Source: Amanita rubescens (lineage: Eukaryota; Basidiomycota; Agaricomycetes; Agaricales; Amanitaceae). Taken from it: a stretch of 64,000 nucleotides of DNA. Location: positions 1 to 64,000 of the forward strand of contig WION01000076.1 of NCBI GenBank assembly GCA_015039365.1, given 5' to 3'. Of the stretch, positions 1 through 11,203 are shown piece after piece. Position numbers and translations under genes: made by a program. The notes under the pieces were generated by a model. It was not told the origin of the DNA, did not search any database, and was given only the letters and a program-made list of their open reading frames with translations. Each line of letters begins with the position of its first letter. Positions within the stretch are counted from its first letter, which is position 1.

Positions 1-2
1 TT

Positions 3-461
3 CCAATTAAAACTATTTTCTTATGTTGTGATAATCAAGGTGCAATGTTCTTAGCAAGTAACCCTGCTCAAGAACATCGTTCAAAACATATTGACATAAG
101 ATTTCACTATATTAGAGAATGTGTTGAAAGTGAGAAAGTTAAACTCACATACATTCCTACCAATGAACAAGTTGCGGATATAATGACCAAAAATCTACCA
201 TATTCAAAATTTGTAATATTCCGAATGAAGATGGGATTAATCCTAGATGATAGTCAAATATCATTATCTAATCACATTAAGGCATCACAAACTTTTGCTA
301 ATTATATCAAAAGTAAAACCCTTAATAAGTCCTCAGGACAACATAGTAAAATATTTGAAAGAATTCAAGATCTTGAAGTGCGAGGATATCTTGAAGAAAT
401 CTTTAAATACTATGAAAGAGAAAATGATAAATTGACTACCCTTTTGAAAGCTAATAAATAA
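3..461 (+). CDS. Ty1/copia polyprotein, C-terminal RNase H part (cut by window start)
   Basis: This is the tail of a copia-type gag-pol polyprotein. The frame is open from base 3, so the start lies before the window; the first Met seen (45) is internal. The motifs CDNQGA, NPAQEHRSKHIDIR and YIPTNEQVADIMTKNL belong to the copia RNase H domain, which degrades the RNA strand of the RNA/DNA hybrid during reverse transcription. The chain continues about 80 residues past the ADIMTK motif as a charged tail and ends at a TAA at 459-461. A purine-rich tract (about 465-476) and then an LTR follow, as expected for the 3' end of such an element. It is a different family from copias A, B and C further on. 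Whether the rest of the element is intact cannot be seen. Confidence 0.93.
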   Translation, partial: PIKTIFLCCDNQGAMFLASNPAQEHRSKHIDIRFHYIRECVESEKVKLTYIPTNEQVADIMTKNLPYSKFVIFRMKMGLILDDSQISLSNHIKASQTFANYIKSKTLNKSSGQHSKIFERIQDLEVRGYLEEIFKYYERENDKLTTLLKANK

Positions 462-476
462 CTTAGCGAAGGGGAG

Positions 477-1181
477 TGTTGAACTTATAATATACGATAT
501 ACATACAGTATATAGTAAATATAAGTGATATCATTAGTTTACACTAACTAATGTAATAACGCTCAGTTACTTACTCGTCTCTCAACCAATCATAATAGTG
601 GATGATTGAGTGTGAGATAATATATTGACATGAGAATATATTCGACATATTCTCATACTCATCTACCAATCATAATAGTGGATGATTGATGATGAGAACA
701 TATTCTGACATGAGAATATCCTAGCGATATTCTCATAAGATCATCCAATCATAATAGTGGAACTATTGATGATGTGAATATATGTTGACATGAGAATAGA
801 AGACATATATACGTTATGGTTATCGACCTATCACATTGAAGATTGATAATGTGATGAGTCAGTCAATATAATTGATGAGTCAAGTGCTGCGCAAAGCTAT
901 GCATTGCTGTACAATAGCTGTGCATTGCTGTGGAATGACGCCTTATGAGTCAAATACCTTTGACTCATACTGATAAGACTCTTTGTACTTATTTGTAGTT
1001 TAGTAGTATATAAACTGTACTCTAGTAGCGTCAATCCTTATCCTATTATCCTCTCTACTGTCTACTGTTGAGCCCCAGCTCCAGTAAGCTCTTAACAACT
1101 CCACACCACACTCGGTAAGTAGTACATTCTATGTACTAGACTGCGCTGCTCGCTAGGGACTTGTTACCCCTAGTTTTAACA
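477..1181 (+). repeat. 3' LTR of the first copia element
   Basis: It starts TGTTGAA directly after the purine tract GCGAAGGGGAG. The proposed end is TTTTAACA at 1181, giving matching TGTTRAA termini; an alternative end is TTAACA at 1097. A TATA-like TATATAAAC lies near 1008. The 5' partner LTR is outside the window, so the exact end is not proven. The U3 part holds three imperfect copies of a unit of about 80 bp (about 587-820), each with CAATCATAATAGTGGA and ATTGATGATG-like runs. Confidence 0.7.
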
Positions 1182-1488
1182 TTAAGTGCTTCGGCGCTGA
1201 GTCAGAATGTAAGCAATATATCACCAATAAGAGCCAGTTGACATACGTTGTACTGATATGGTTAGCTTCATTAGTTACTGCGTTCGACGCCCGTTGCTCC
1301 CTTGGTTCGCTCACGGGATTGTTAACATAGTTTCTGAATAATTGATAGATTGAAGGAGGGGCTATTTGAGAACGAGCGGTGTGTAGTCCAGACAGCGCAG
1401 GACTGGAGGTTGCGGGTGGGATTCCAAAGGTATGAATATCTGAAGTTACCATAGGTCTTGCTGACTTTTGACTGTAGAACGTTCCCGT
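1182..1488. other. Spacer with no gene recognised
   Basis: No coding frame with a recognisable domain and no repeat boundary could be supported here. The last four bases (CCGT, 1485-1488) are the left target-site duplication of the next element. Confidence 0.5.
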
Positions 1489-1865
1489 TGAAACACTGCA
1501 ATGTGCTCTGGGTTGTACCCAGCACTGCAGGTGCCATGCACAATAGTGCACAGACTTAAGCTAAGGCTGATCTGAGGGGAAGGGAACTCCGATTCTCGTT
1601 CGTAGCTGATGTATACGACTACATGTGACATGTACTTATAGTAACTACCATGCGCTTACCATGCGCTTGTGGTCCGACATAATCCGACATATTCCCGCGC
1701 ATCCGATGTACTCCGACGAATTCCCGCGCGTCGGAGCGGAGCGGATCAAAGCGGATCGAAAGCGGACAGAAGCGGACGGAAAGCGGATCGAAGGTGGATG
1801 GCGGAGGACATCTTCGGAAGGCTTCAGAGCATGCTGCACACTGTAACAGGATTCCATCTGTTACA
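1489..1865 (+). repeat. 5' LTR of the non-autonomous element
   Basis: 377 bp. The termini TGAAAC and GTTACA are near-inverted (TGAAAC/TGTAAC). It shares its whole length with 3109-3476 and with the reverse complement of 7066-7433. The right half carries GCGGA-type repeats. Confidence 0.82.
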
Positions 1866-3108
1866 TCCGCTCACCAGTTTGAATACTGACTTCCAGTCAG
1901 TGCAGCCAGAGGTGGAGATGCTTGACAAGGCAGAAATGATGGCGGAGCATGGCGGAGTATCGTGGTAGTGCAATCCAATGATGATAGGTGTTGGTTCCGA
2001 AGGCAGCATGGCGGAATTGATGTCAGCAGTCGTTTAGCAAGGAAAGGGGTGTTGACAGGTGTTTCAGTGATGGATCATGGCTTGTTTGCATATGGGCGTA
2101 AGGCAAGCAGTGCAATTGCAGTGGAATCGGATGCGTCGGAGCTGTAGGCGGAGGGTGGAGGCGGAACATCATTGACAGAGGTAGAAAGTTGGAGGCAGTA
2201 AAGAGCGGAATCGTCAGAAGTGGAATCGTCGGTATAAGCATACCAAAGCAAGGCGAGGAGGGGCGCAACTCCCCCGATCGCGGTCATCCCAGTAATTCAA
2301 TCAATAGCACTGACCCCTTGCATTGAGGCTGCTAATAAAGATGTTTCCTGAGACGCCGTCGGCGCAATACGGTATTAAAGAATGTCAATGGCAAAGGTTC
2401 TGTCAATGGCTGGTAAAGGGTTCCGAAACTGCGGCGGAGCTGTGGGCCTTAGAAATGTGCGTCGGATCGGATTGAGGCAGATTGGAGCCGATCGGAGCGG
2501 AGCAAGACAAATTGAGGTGATCGCAATCAAGATAAGCTAAAACATCAATGTGGCGGATGCCACATGCCTATTCCTGGGAAGAAAAGAAAAAAATCGGAGC
2601 GTCGGAGCTGCAGTTGGCATCGGAAGGAGGAGGAGGAGCAATGCTGGCCAGGGGGTGGGCATCGGAGCAGTGTGGACAGCATTTGGTGGACTGCAGCATG
2701 TTGGACAAGGGTTGGCGGGTGTGGGGAAACATGAGGCATGGTCAACATGCGGCAGAAGGGCGGATACATGAGGCAGAGCTGCAAAAAACGAGGCGCAGCG
2801 TCGGAGGCAGCAGAGGGTCATGTATAGGTGTCGGATGGGCTAAAGGAGTGACCGCATGCATAATGAATGGAACAGCGGCGGAGGTGGAGCAGAATCAGAG
2901 CGATCGAGCAAGTTGGGCAGCAAGAGGGGATGGCATTGGCGGCCTGTGTCGGAGCGGACTCTAGAGCAGTGTGAGGAGCAGATGGCGGCAGATGGTGGCG
3001 GATGGAAGGCGGAGTGAAACGTAGGCCTTGGTAGGGGTAGAAAGAACGTTCATGCTCGCGGACGAGCGACACAAGGACTGCGAGTTCACGCCGAAGGTGG
3101 GCTCCAGT

Positions 3109-3476
3109 TGAAACACTGCAATGTGCTCTGGGTTGTACCCAGCACTGCAGGTGCCATGCACAATAGTGCACAGACTTAAGCTAAGGCTGATCTGAGGGGA
3201 AGGGAACTCCGATTCTCGTTCGTAGCTATTGTATACGACTACATGTGACATGTACTTATAGTAACTACCATGCGCTTACCATGCGCTTGTGGTCCGACAT
3301 AATCCGACATATTCCCACGCATCCGACGTACTCCAACGAATTCCCGCACGTCGGAGCGGAGCGGATCAAAGCGGATCAAAAGCGGACGGAAAGCGGATTG
3401 AAGGAGGATCGATGGCGGACATCTTCAGAAAGCTTCGGAGCATGCTGCACACTGTAACAGGATTCCATCCGTTACA
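3109..3476 (+). repeat. 3' LTR of the non-autonomous element
   Basis: 368 bp. Same start and end words as the 5' LTR, with a small deletion in the GCGGA-rich part. It is followed directly by the TSD copy CCGT. Confidence 0.82.
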
Positions 3477-3760
3477 CCGTGTTCTGTTCGGAACTCTGAG
3501 CCGTTAATGACTTGGACGTATTTGAGCCACTTTGACCATTGGGGAAGGCGTCCCCCGGAGGAATATTCTCGTCCCCACAAGTGTGGCTCATTGGAGGGGA
3601 AACGAGTCGTTGGCAGAGGAGAAAGTTGACTGGACTATGGGAAAAATGGCGGCCAAGTAGCCACTAGTGCGTGAGAAACGAACTTGACCGACACGTTGCG
3701 TTACTCTCTCCTTCCCTGCGTTACTCTCTTCCCCATTCCTTCCCTCTCTCCCTCGCTATC

Positions 3761-4757
3761 ATGGCAACTCGCGAGTACCGTCTTTTTCATTTTGACAACC
3801 TACTCATATATTATAGGTTCTACCTCTCGTCGTTCGGGCTGGCGCTTTACAGCACAACCTGTTCCCGTCGCAAGCACGTTGCATCAAGGTGGGCCACATT
3901 TTTCTTATTTACGAACATCCTCTCATCGATTACAGGATCTCCTCGTCGTTCAGTTAGGGACCCTATCGCAAGTGCCGTTCCCGCTTCAAGCACAGCCGAC
4001 ACCCTCACTTCAATGATGCAAAGCCTTTCAACGACAGACCGAGTTCATCAACTCCTTCTCGAATACTTGGGAAATACTTCCTGCAACCAAAGAGGCCAGT
4101 ATGTGTGCTACGTCGTCTATCGTGGCCGTGTTAGTGGCGTCTTTAATGCCTGGTGCGCTTATTTCGTTTTTTTTTCAGAGTAATCTAGAATAACAGGCAA
4201 TATTGACAGGTTCGAGGCTCACGAGTCGGTAAATGGTGTGTCTGGCAACGTGTATAAGGGTTTCCGCACTCGCGATGAGGGTGACGCTTCATACCGTGCT
4301 TGGCTCGCGTTCCTTGAACGCTGAATGCACCAAGCTACAGTGCACTCCGAGACCACCACCACTGTCTCGTACAGTCTGGTTTCTGATCCCCAGGCACCAG
4401 CCCCAGCGCCTATGTCTACCGTTACGCCGCACCCATCTGAAGGGGTAGGATCAAATTCAGGCCGGTCAAGCAGCCCAACGCTGTCGGATGATGCAGTGTT
4501 CTTGAACTTGGCAGAATTGCCTACATAGATATTATTTAGTCTTACGCGGAGAACGCCCCGGTGTCTACGACACAATGTATGTATATCTTAATCACTAGTC
4601 GTGAAATACTAATCAAGTAAAAAATTGCAGACTGGCTGCAGATGCTGCGTTGGGTAACGCTCCAGATGCTCTCATTCGACAATTACTGGGAGATGAACTG
4701 AGCGCCTACCGACAATTCGCGAGGTTGTCCGAATCACGCCAAGTGTTCACCGTGTGA
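3761..4757 (+). pseudogene. RNase H1 N-terminal (hybrid-binding / viroplasmin-like) domain gene, decayed
   Basis: The conserved part reads YVCYVVYRGRVSGVFNAW and, after an intron (about 4152-4210), continues VNGVSGNVYKGFRTRDEGDA. This is the pattern of the RNase H1 N-terminal domain, a small fold that in RNase H1 binds RNA/DNA hybrids. A second, weaker copy reads YYLVLRGERPGVYDT and continues across an intron (about 4575-4631) into a short C-terminus ending TGA at 4755-4757. The ATG at 3761 is the likeliest start; two short introns follow, around 3780-3820 and 3890-3946, but the first donor is unclear. An in-frame TGA at 4322-4324 and a needed frame change near 4505 suggest decay. No RNase H catalytic domain is present. 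A related gene sits inside the KDZ transposon at 48574-49243. Domain call is fairly sure; gene model is approximate. Confidence 0.6.
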
Positions 4758-4765
4758 CTAGTCAA

Positions 4766-4908
4766 TGTATATACGTAGTTTGTACTAGCTAAACGTAGGA
4801 TTTATTTCGTATCGTTGTCGCATCATTGATTGTATATACGTAGTTTGTACTAGCTAAACGTAGGATTTACTTTGCAATGAATGTCGTATCGTTGTCACAT
4901 CATTGATG
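4766..4908. repeat. Two-copy tandem duplication (about 65 bp)
   Basis: Unit 1 (4766-4830) and unit 2 (4831-4908) both start TGTATATACGTAGTTTGTAC and share GTAGGATTTA, CGTATCGTTGTC and CATCATTGAT. Unit 2 has a small internal insertion. It lies just after the stop of the RNase H1-N gene. Confidence 0.85.
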
Positions 4909-5101
4909 TGAGATGCAAAACAAGTGTACAAGTGTGATTATGATAGCAGAATTGGACGACTGCCATACAGGAAGTACCGGAAAGCTGACTGATACGAGGA
5001 TTGAAATACATTCAAGGTGTGGAGAATCGTGAATAATATGCGGGGCGAGTGACTGACGAACAGTGTCGAAATGTGAATAAGAGTTCGTACGTCAATTCAC
5101 T

Positions 5102-5410
5102 GCGTGACGACTCAGAATGATTGACTCCAATGTCTAATGCAATGCCGCACGCACTGCCAAGCATGGCAAATGGATCGCAACCAGCCAATGATGTCCTCAC
5201 ACCTGAATTGCACGCGCTCTGGTTCTTTGATCTATAAGAGCTCATAAGGATCGAAGTGAATGGATGGCGTGACGAATGATCGACTCCACGCACACTGCCA
5301 AGCAATGGATCGCAACCATCCATTGACGTCCCTACACTTGAAATACATGTGCTCCGGTTCTTTGCCCTGCAGTGTGTAATGAGAAACGATCATAAGGACA
5401 AGTCCTAAGC
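5102..5410. repeat. Two-copy tandem duplication (about 150-165 bp)
   Basis: Both units run in the same order through GCGTGACGA, GACTCCA, CACTGCCAAGCA, ATGGATCGCAACCA, then CTCTGGTTCTTTG in unit 1 or CTCCGGTTCTTTG in unit 2. Unit 1 begins near 5102 and unit 2 near 5267. From 5411 to 5827 I see no gene. Confidence 0.8.
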
Positions 5411-5827
5411 ATGCAGATGTTAGTAACTAGTATGGACATACCGATGTGAGAAACTTGAAGTAGCGTGCGCGGTGGAGCTTGTATCACTTTCTGGCGATCT
5501 AGTAACGCGAGTAATTTCATCCAAAGACCCCCTGCGAATATGTTCTTCTAAACATTGCACGAGGATTTCTGTGAATCGGGATCTTAAGAGGGGCGCTATC
5601 TCTTTGTCCCTCTCTTTACGGTCTATTTGCGCTCTCTTTGGCCCCAGGAATGCCTAAGCTTGGGCGCCGGACTCTTTCCATGTCTGAGAATGTCTCGATC
5701 TCACTAAATCATTCCAACGAAGTAGGAGGAAATAACACAGATGATAGATCGGGGAGCTGCTGCCGTGCCACGTGGGCGATAAGATATCGCACTGTCACGC
5801 ATGTGACGAACTGCCAGCACAGCAATC

Positions 5828-8800
5828 ATGAAGAAGGGTACTATTTCTTCCAAAAAGTACCGTAACTATAGTCAAGGCGGGGTAAAATATGGCCAGGTGG
5901 TGGGGCGCAAACAGGTTGAAGAAGAACTGGCCAAAAAGGAAGCCCAAAGGATACAACGCAAATCAGGTGAGCACTGAGCGGTGCTTCTCTTGTAATTTGT
6001 TCACTGAATGTTTTAATAGAACCCTTGAAGCCCAATGCAAGTACTTATTTTCGTGATGCCCTTGGGACGGAAGTGGACGACTCCATGGATCTCGACGATC
6101 TCGACCCTCCCACGGCTGAAGATATCCTTAATGGAACGCATGCCATAGATCTCAGCCATGCTGGCGGAGAATTTTTTGAGTTGGTAAATGAAGATATGAA
6201 AAAGTCGAGGTATGTGATTTTGACAGGAGACTATGCTTTCGCTGACATCGTGCCAGGCGGGGTCGTGCACACAATGATGCCAGCAACAGGCGGGATAGGA
6301 CGGAACGCCGTATTTCTGGGTTTTCAGCACAAATGTCTGCAATCTTAGGTGCCTACGAGTGATGGAGTTGTCAGATGAAAGAAGAGGGCAATCCTGACGC
6401 CGTTTCTCCATTGTTTGCTGAAGAGCCAGAAGGGTTCGAGAACATTATATTATTTGACACGCATAGTAAGTTTTTGACGTTTTCCTGTCCCATTTTTAAC
6501 ACTGATTTATCTTAGGAACGTACAATACGCAATACTCGATGCTGCACAGCGACGAATTCATTGCCTCCACTTTAGTACGTCAAGGAATGATCCCGTGTGC
6601 CCCATTTCGCCCGTCGTATGCGGTTTCTATTTGTTTGCTTGAACTGTATCGAAATTTATTCTGCCGCTGCCCTCATCTCGCACGTCAATCATTTATAAAA
6701 GGGCTAATGGATATGCAGAGGGTGCGTTATTTGTTTTTCAGCCAAGCCAAAAACTTACATTACATTAGCTGCCCTACAAACCATATTATAACACGGTTTT
6801 CTCGATTACCCTCGATTTATATCTGGATGTGCTTGAAAAAGTTCAACATAGGGTTTTAGCGACCTTGCGGCGTGATCAGCCATTATGGCGTGTGAAGAAC
6901 ACATGTCCGGCATGCTCATATCAGCTCCACGATGAGAAAGACCTCAAGCTGAAGATGTTAATAGCAATGGACGGCAACAACTCGTTGAAGTGCTTGCGAA
7001 GAGATGGAGGGGCAAAAGATGAAACCGATGTGCGGCTGAGCCGTTGCGCTCTTCCAGATTCACGGTGTAACGGATGGAATCCTGTTACAGTGTGCAGCAT
7101 GCTCCGAAGCTTTCTGAAGATGTCCGCCATCGATCCTCCTTCAATCCGCTTTCCGTCCGCTTTCGATCCGCTTCGATCCGCTCCGCTCCGACGCTCGGGA
7201 ATTTGTCGGAGTACGTCGGATGCGTGGGAATATGTCGGATTATGTCGGAATGATTGCGCATGGTAAGCGCATGGTAGTTACTATAAGTACATGTCACATG
7301 TAGTCGTATACATCAGCTACGAATGAGAATCGGAGTTCCCTTCCCCTCAGATCAGCCTTAGCTTAAGTCTGTGCACTATTGTGCATGGCACCTGCAGTGC
7401 TGGGTACAACCCAGAGCACATTGCAGTGTTTCAACGGACTGCCCCCGGAGATTATTACATAATGCGTGAGGAGGTTGATCAATGGGACAAAAGCGTTATT
7501 AAGAAGAAAATCGCAAGACCGGAATCCGTGAGTCTTTCCTAATCGCTACTATTTACTGTACATTAATATTTGGTTTATAGAACAGTGGTGAGAACACCAG
7601 CTGTTCAAGTAGATGGAACAACATGAAGGATGAAGTGACCTCCCGCATGTGGGGAATTTTCGATGAAACGGGAATCTTTCTGGCGCTGTGTCACCATGGC
7701 TTTGTTTTACTGGTGGCCGACATGGTCAAGAGCGGCGAACTGTGAGGAAGCACCCATTTTATTTCTCTTTCCATGCTAACCATCTACATAGTGCTAAATA
7801 CCCGTTATCGATCACCAATCTTCTCCTCCAGGTGTTCGGCAGTGACATTGGCATCGGGTACGACATTGGGTGCCAGTTTTTCAAGACGGTCAAGAATAGC
7901 CCACTAGGCGAATTGGCTTCCGAACTCAATTTCCAATCACTCGTGGGATCTTTCCATGGACATGCACACGACCGGCTTTGTCAGATATCCTATTTGGCAA
8001 CGTACATCGAAGGCTTAGGCATAGAAGACTTGGAGGGTTGCGAGCGGTTTTTCTCAAAGTCAAACGCGCTTGCAGCATCGGTTCGCTATGCAAGCACTTT
8101 CCACCGGCAACAAGCTATCGTTCAATATATGCGACACATGGATGATTACAAGACGTATGCTAATTTAAGTAAGCTGAACTGTTTTAAAAATTTACTTGTC
8201 TAAGTGACCGTCGCAGGCAAGTTTCTTGTGGACAACTACAAGCAAGCCCTAGACATCTCACAGTCAGAAGCTCTCTTGTTAGAAATGATGAAAAACCGTG
8301 GAATAACGGACCCGGCGATCTTCCAGGCGTGGCTAGATGAGGAAAAGTCATATTTGAGCGGGTTGAAGTCAGAGCCATCGGAAGAGAGTCTCGAGATCAA
8401 TTACTACGAGAGTCTTGTCTGATTACAAAAAGCCCAGTAGGTGCTCTTTGATTTCAATGATGGGATTCCGACTAACCAAAACTTCAGAGATGAACTCGAT
8501 AAAGAAGACATTTTCTACAACTCGTCGCCTAGCACTATCAATGCACGTGACTACACAAGATCCGTCGAAACCAAGCGTCGTCATGCTATTGAGCAACGCG
8601 ACAACTGCCTCAAGCGAGTTCATGAGCTCGAACTGAAACTGGGAGTAGCGCAGAGATGGGTACCAGGCTCAGCAGTGTGGAATGCCGCGGCAGAGAAGGC
8701 TGTTCTCCGCGAGTATCGAAAAGCCGTTGATAATCTCGAGGGTTTGATCGTGTCTCGGCTTTTTGAACTTTCGAATCTAAATAAGTCGCAGATTTGTGGG

Positions 8801-9541
8801 TTCTACATAATAAATTTCTTTGTAGGGGTCTAACATACATCATCAGGTTATAAGCTGCAACGGCATATCGCGAAGGCTCTGCAAGCGAGGTCGAAAGCCA
8901 TCAAGGCAGCACTCGAGAAGTACAATGTGGCTGCTGCCGCTCGCCGCCCCCCTGCGCCGGAACTTTCCTGGGATGATGTTGTCGAGTACGCGTTCCTCGC
9001 TGACTTTGACCTTCTCCGTGATACAAGGGAGGACGTTCGTTCAAAACCGTGGGCTTTGCAAATAAATAGGGTGCTCCGGGACCAATACTTCAAGATACAA
9101 CGTGCTCGGGAAGAGATTGATAGACTGAACATCAAGATCTGCCGCTTGATCACTCACATAGTCGACGAGACCGTTTTCTTGATGACGAAAGAAGAATCCC
9201 TGGTAGGAGACGATCCACGTCTAGCACATCAAATCTCCGTTTACCGTCTAGAGAGAGGCAGAGCAAACGCTACGCACATGCAGCGTTTTGCCAAATTGGC
9301 CAAGCTTCCTGGCTTTACAGGCCAGATAAAGCCTGGACGAAGCATACGACTGCCAGCCACTATGAATCTATGTCAAGAACGTGTTGACGTAGCAGATACC
9401 AACGAAGAGGAGGAGCTTGAAGAAAATGACGTTGACGAAGAGGAGGAAGAAGAAGACGATGTCGAGGATGAGGAGGAGGCCTTCGACTTGGCGTTTGAAC
9501 TCCTCAAAATATCATCTGATGAATATGCGAATGAGTTGTGA
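5828..9541 (+). pseudogene. KDZ-family transposase 1, broken by stops and a solo LTR
   Basis: KDZ (Kyakuja-Dileera-Zisupton) enzymes are DDE-type transposases abundant in basidiomycetes. The ATG at 5828 opens MKKGTISSKKYRNYSQ; short GT-AG introns follow (for example 5967-6019, 6210-6289 and 6466-6515). In order the protein shows IDLSHAGGEFFELVNEDMKK, a cysteine-pair segment CPACSYQLHDEKDL with AMDGNNSLK, the core FDETGIFLALCHHGF...VADMV, YDIGCQF, SLVGSFHGHAHDRLCQ, LEDLEGCERFFSKSNAL, a coiled basic C-terminal part and an acidic Glu/Asp tail. Breaks: TGA at 6360-6362 (KDZ2 has Lys there), TGA at 8420-8422, TAG at 8438-8440 and a 368-bp solo LTR at 7066-7433. It aligns with KDZ2 along its whole length. 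The transposon ends were not identified. Confidence 0.88.
7066..7433 (-). mobile_element. Solo LTR of the 1489-3476 family inside KDZ1
   Basis: Reverse-complement copy of the LTRs at 1489 and 3109, running TGTAAC to TTTCA. It is flanked by ACGG at 7062-7065 and ACGG at 7434-7437, again a 4-bp TSD. Removing it and one TSD copy gives a site of the same length as the matching KDZ2 sequence (CCAGATTCACG then GATTATTA), so the boundaries are well supported. Confidence 0.9.
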
Positions 9542-10371
9542 AGACTGGTGGTCATTTTGTATACCTCTACAAAGCCTGTAACTGATTGATTCCACTATCT
9601 ATGAGCAATTGACGCCACGGCAGAGTACGCCGGAACGATTTTTTGATGTGTTACATAAGTTACGTCACCCGGACATTGACGATTCAAGGCCTAAATGGGT
9701 CGGAGGAGAGAAATACTGTCAAGTCCTGCTATATAATTAGTGGATTTATTCAAAGTGTGAGGTGAAGCTGGAATGCTTGCTAATTAGCGCGGGACACTTG
9801 ATCGGTGTCCTCGGCTAATTAGGCGAATTAAGCTGGCTTAACAGGTGGGAATCACAAGTTCACAACCCATTGAACCCATCACCGTCAAGTCTCTTCAAGC
9901 TCTAGTACGGCACAACTCAATCAAAACTAGTACTCTATCGGCCATTCAATAGTTCCCATTGAACCCATCGCCGTCAAGTCTCTTCAAGCTCTAGTACGGC
10001 ACAACTCAATCAAAACTACTCTATCGGCCATTAGTTCCTTCCCAATTAGATTACTATGCACTCCATGTATTTGCCTCCCATGACCAGTTTTCTACACTAC
10101 ACCGCTCAGTTAGCCGCTGATGGCAAGGCGTGATAAGATCCAAATCAGTCTCGGCCCGATTTCGCCGCACACCAGCCCACACTAGCCCATGCTACTAGTA
10201 TTAGTGTATGCTGATTAAACTTCAAATGGATTTACCTGTGGAAATACAGTAGATTTGGGCCGCACGCTGATCAAATCGGTAAGAGGCAGATCGTACTAAT
10301 CGGGATGTGTGACATGCCATGTGTCACACATGCCAGCTCACGACGGTTAACCACGCGTTCGAGCGCCCGCC
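9542..10371. other. Spacer between KDZ1 and KDZ2 with a tandem duplication
   Basis: No gene seen. It holds a duplication of about 85 bp: unit 1 from 9866 and unit 2 from 9955 share CCCATTGAACCCATC, CGTCAAGTCTCTTCAAGC and CACAACTCAATCAAAACTA. The transposon ends of KDZ1 (right) and KDZ2 (left) should lie here, but I could not find matching inverted repeats. Confidence 0.5.
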
Positions 10372-10895
10372 ATGAAAAAGGGGTCTCTATCTTCTAAGAG
10401 ATTCCGTAACTATGGCCAGGGCGGTGTTGTGATGCGCCAGCATGGCCAGGCAGTGGAAGCAAGTTAACCAGGAAATCGAGAAGAATACTGCTTGGCGCGT
10501 ACAGCGTACTGAGCGTAGTGGAACAGGTATGTTGTACTACGTATTTTTGATGTTACTCACTTAATCATTAATGGCATTTAATAGGATCCATGGATCTGAA
10601 CTCTTTTGATGCCGCTGATGCCCAATCTGATGGTTTCATAGACGTTGACATGGATTTTGAGATGGATTCTCATATGGCCGAGGGTGTTCTTGATGGATCC
10701 CATCTCATTGACTTGAGCCACGCAGGTGGTGAAATTTTCGAGTTGATAAACGATGATTTGAAGCAATCCAGGTGAGCGCTCATGATGGATGAAAAAGAGC
10801 TTCACCTAATTGCGGGCAAGGCGTCGTACCACAAAGGACGGAAGTAATAGAAGGGATAGAACGGAAAAACGTACCTCCGCGTTTATGGCACAAAT
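10372..10895 (+). pseudogene. KDZ-family transposase 2, N-terminal part (continues at 38533)
   Basis: The ATG at 10372 opens MKKGSLSSKRFRNYGQGG, matching the KDZ1 start. A short deletion near 10450 shifts the frame before KQVNQEIEKN. After an intron the exon 10590-10772 reads IDLSHAGGEIFELINDDLKQ, parallel to KDZ1. A further intron (about 10773-10820) joins it to a stretch ending TEKRTSAFMAQM at the copia A insertion point. CAAAT at 10891-10895 is the left TSD; the frame resumes exactly after the right TSD at 38538 with DAIVHSYEKW. The two halves therefore belonged to one reading frame before copia A arrived. Confidence 0.87.
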
Positions 10896-11203
10896 TGTTA
10901 AATATAGAATTATATTTATAGAATGATTAACTATTGATTGACTACAATCAAAGTTACTCATATCGCTCGCGTCATCCTTTATGTAAGACATAGAGATGAC
11001 TTCATAATGACTTCATTATGATATCATGGTGATATCATGATAGACTCATGATCACACCTTATGGTGTACTTAGCAATCCATTCTCTTCCTCTCACTATCA
11101 CTACTACGCCGAAGGGTAGTGCTAAGATCATATCGCAATAGGTAAGCTATTGCACCTGCTCATGCTGTGGACACGCTCTCGCGTAGACCTGTCTTCTTCA
11201 TCA
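10896..11203 (+). repeat. Copia A 5' LTR, internally deleted
   Basis: 308 bp against 407 bp for its 3' partner. The missing block of about 99 bp (junction near GTACTTAGCA/ATCCATTCTC) contains the TATATAAAC box and putative transcription start kept in the other LTRs. This copy probably lost its promoter. Confidence 0.9.

Larger units (their letters stand above)
1489..3476 (+). mobile_element. Non-autonomous LTR element (TRIM/LARD-like) with 4-bp TSD
   Basis: Two direct repeats, 1489-1865 and 3109-3476, both start TGAAACACTGCAATG and end with GTTACA. They are flanked outside by CCGT (1485-1488) and CCGT (3477-3480), a 4-bp target duplication. The 1243-bp interior has no gag, protease, integrase or reverse transcriptase frame. 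It is rich in GCGGA and TCGGA words, and the short ORFs in it look like by-products of that composition. A purine-rich run (about 3091-3100) lies close to the right repeat and could be the polypurine tract; no convincing primer-binding site was found. The element would depend on enzymes from another retrotransposon. The two LTRs differ by many substitutions and a small indel, so the insertion is not young. A solo copy of the same LTR sits at 7066-7433. Confidence 0.8.

Noticed and set aside
1580..1640. Possible hammerhead (CTGATGTA) in the non-autonomous LTR, as in plant retrozymes
   Set aside because: The GAAA core segment and pairing stems are missing, and the 3109-3476 copy has CTATTGTA at this point.
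1153..3507. Several overlapping ORFs of 60-140 codons on both strands
   Set aside because: They lie in GCGGA/TCGGA-rich LTR and interior sequence, occur in several frames at once and show no domain. They are composition effects.
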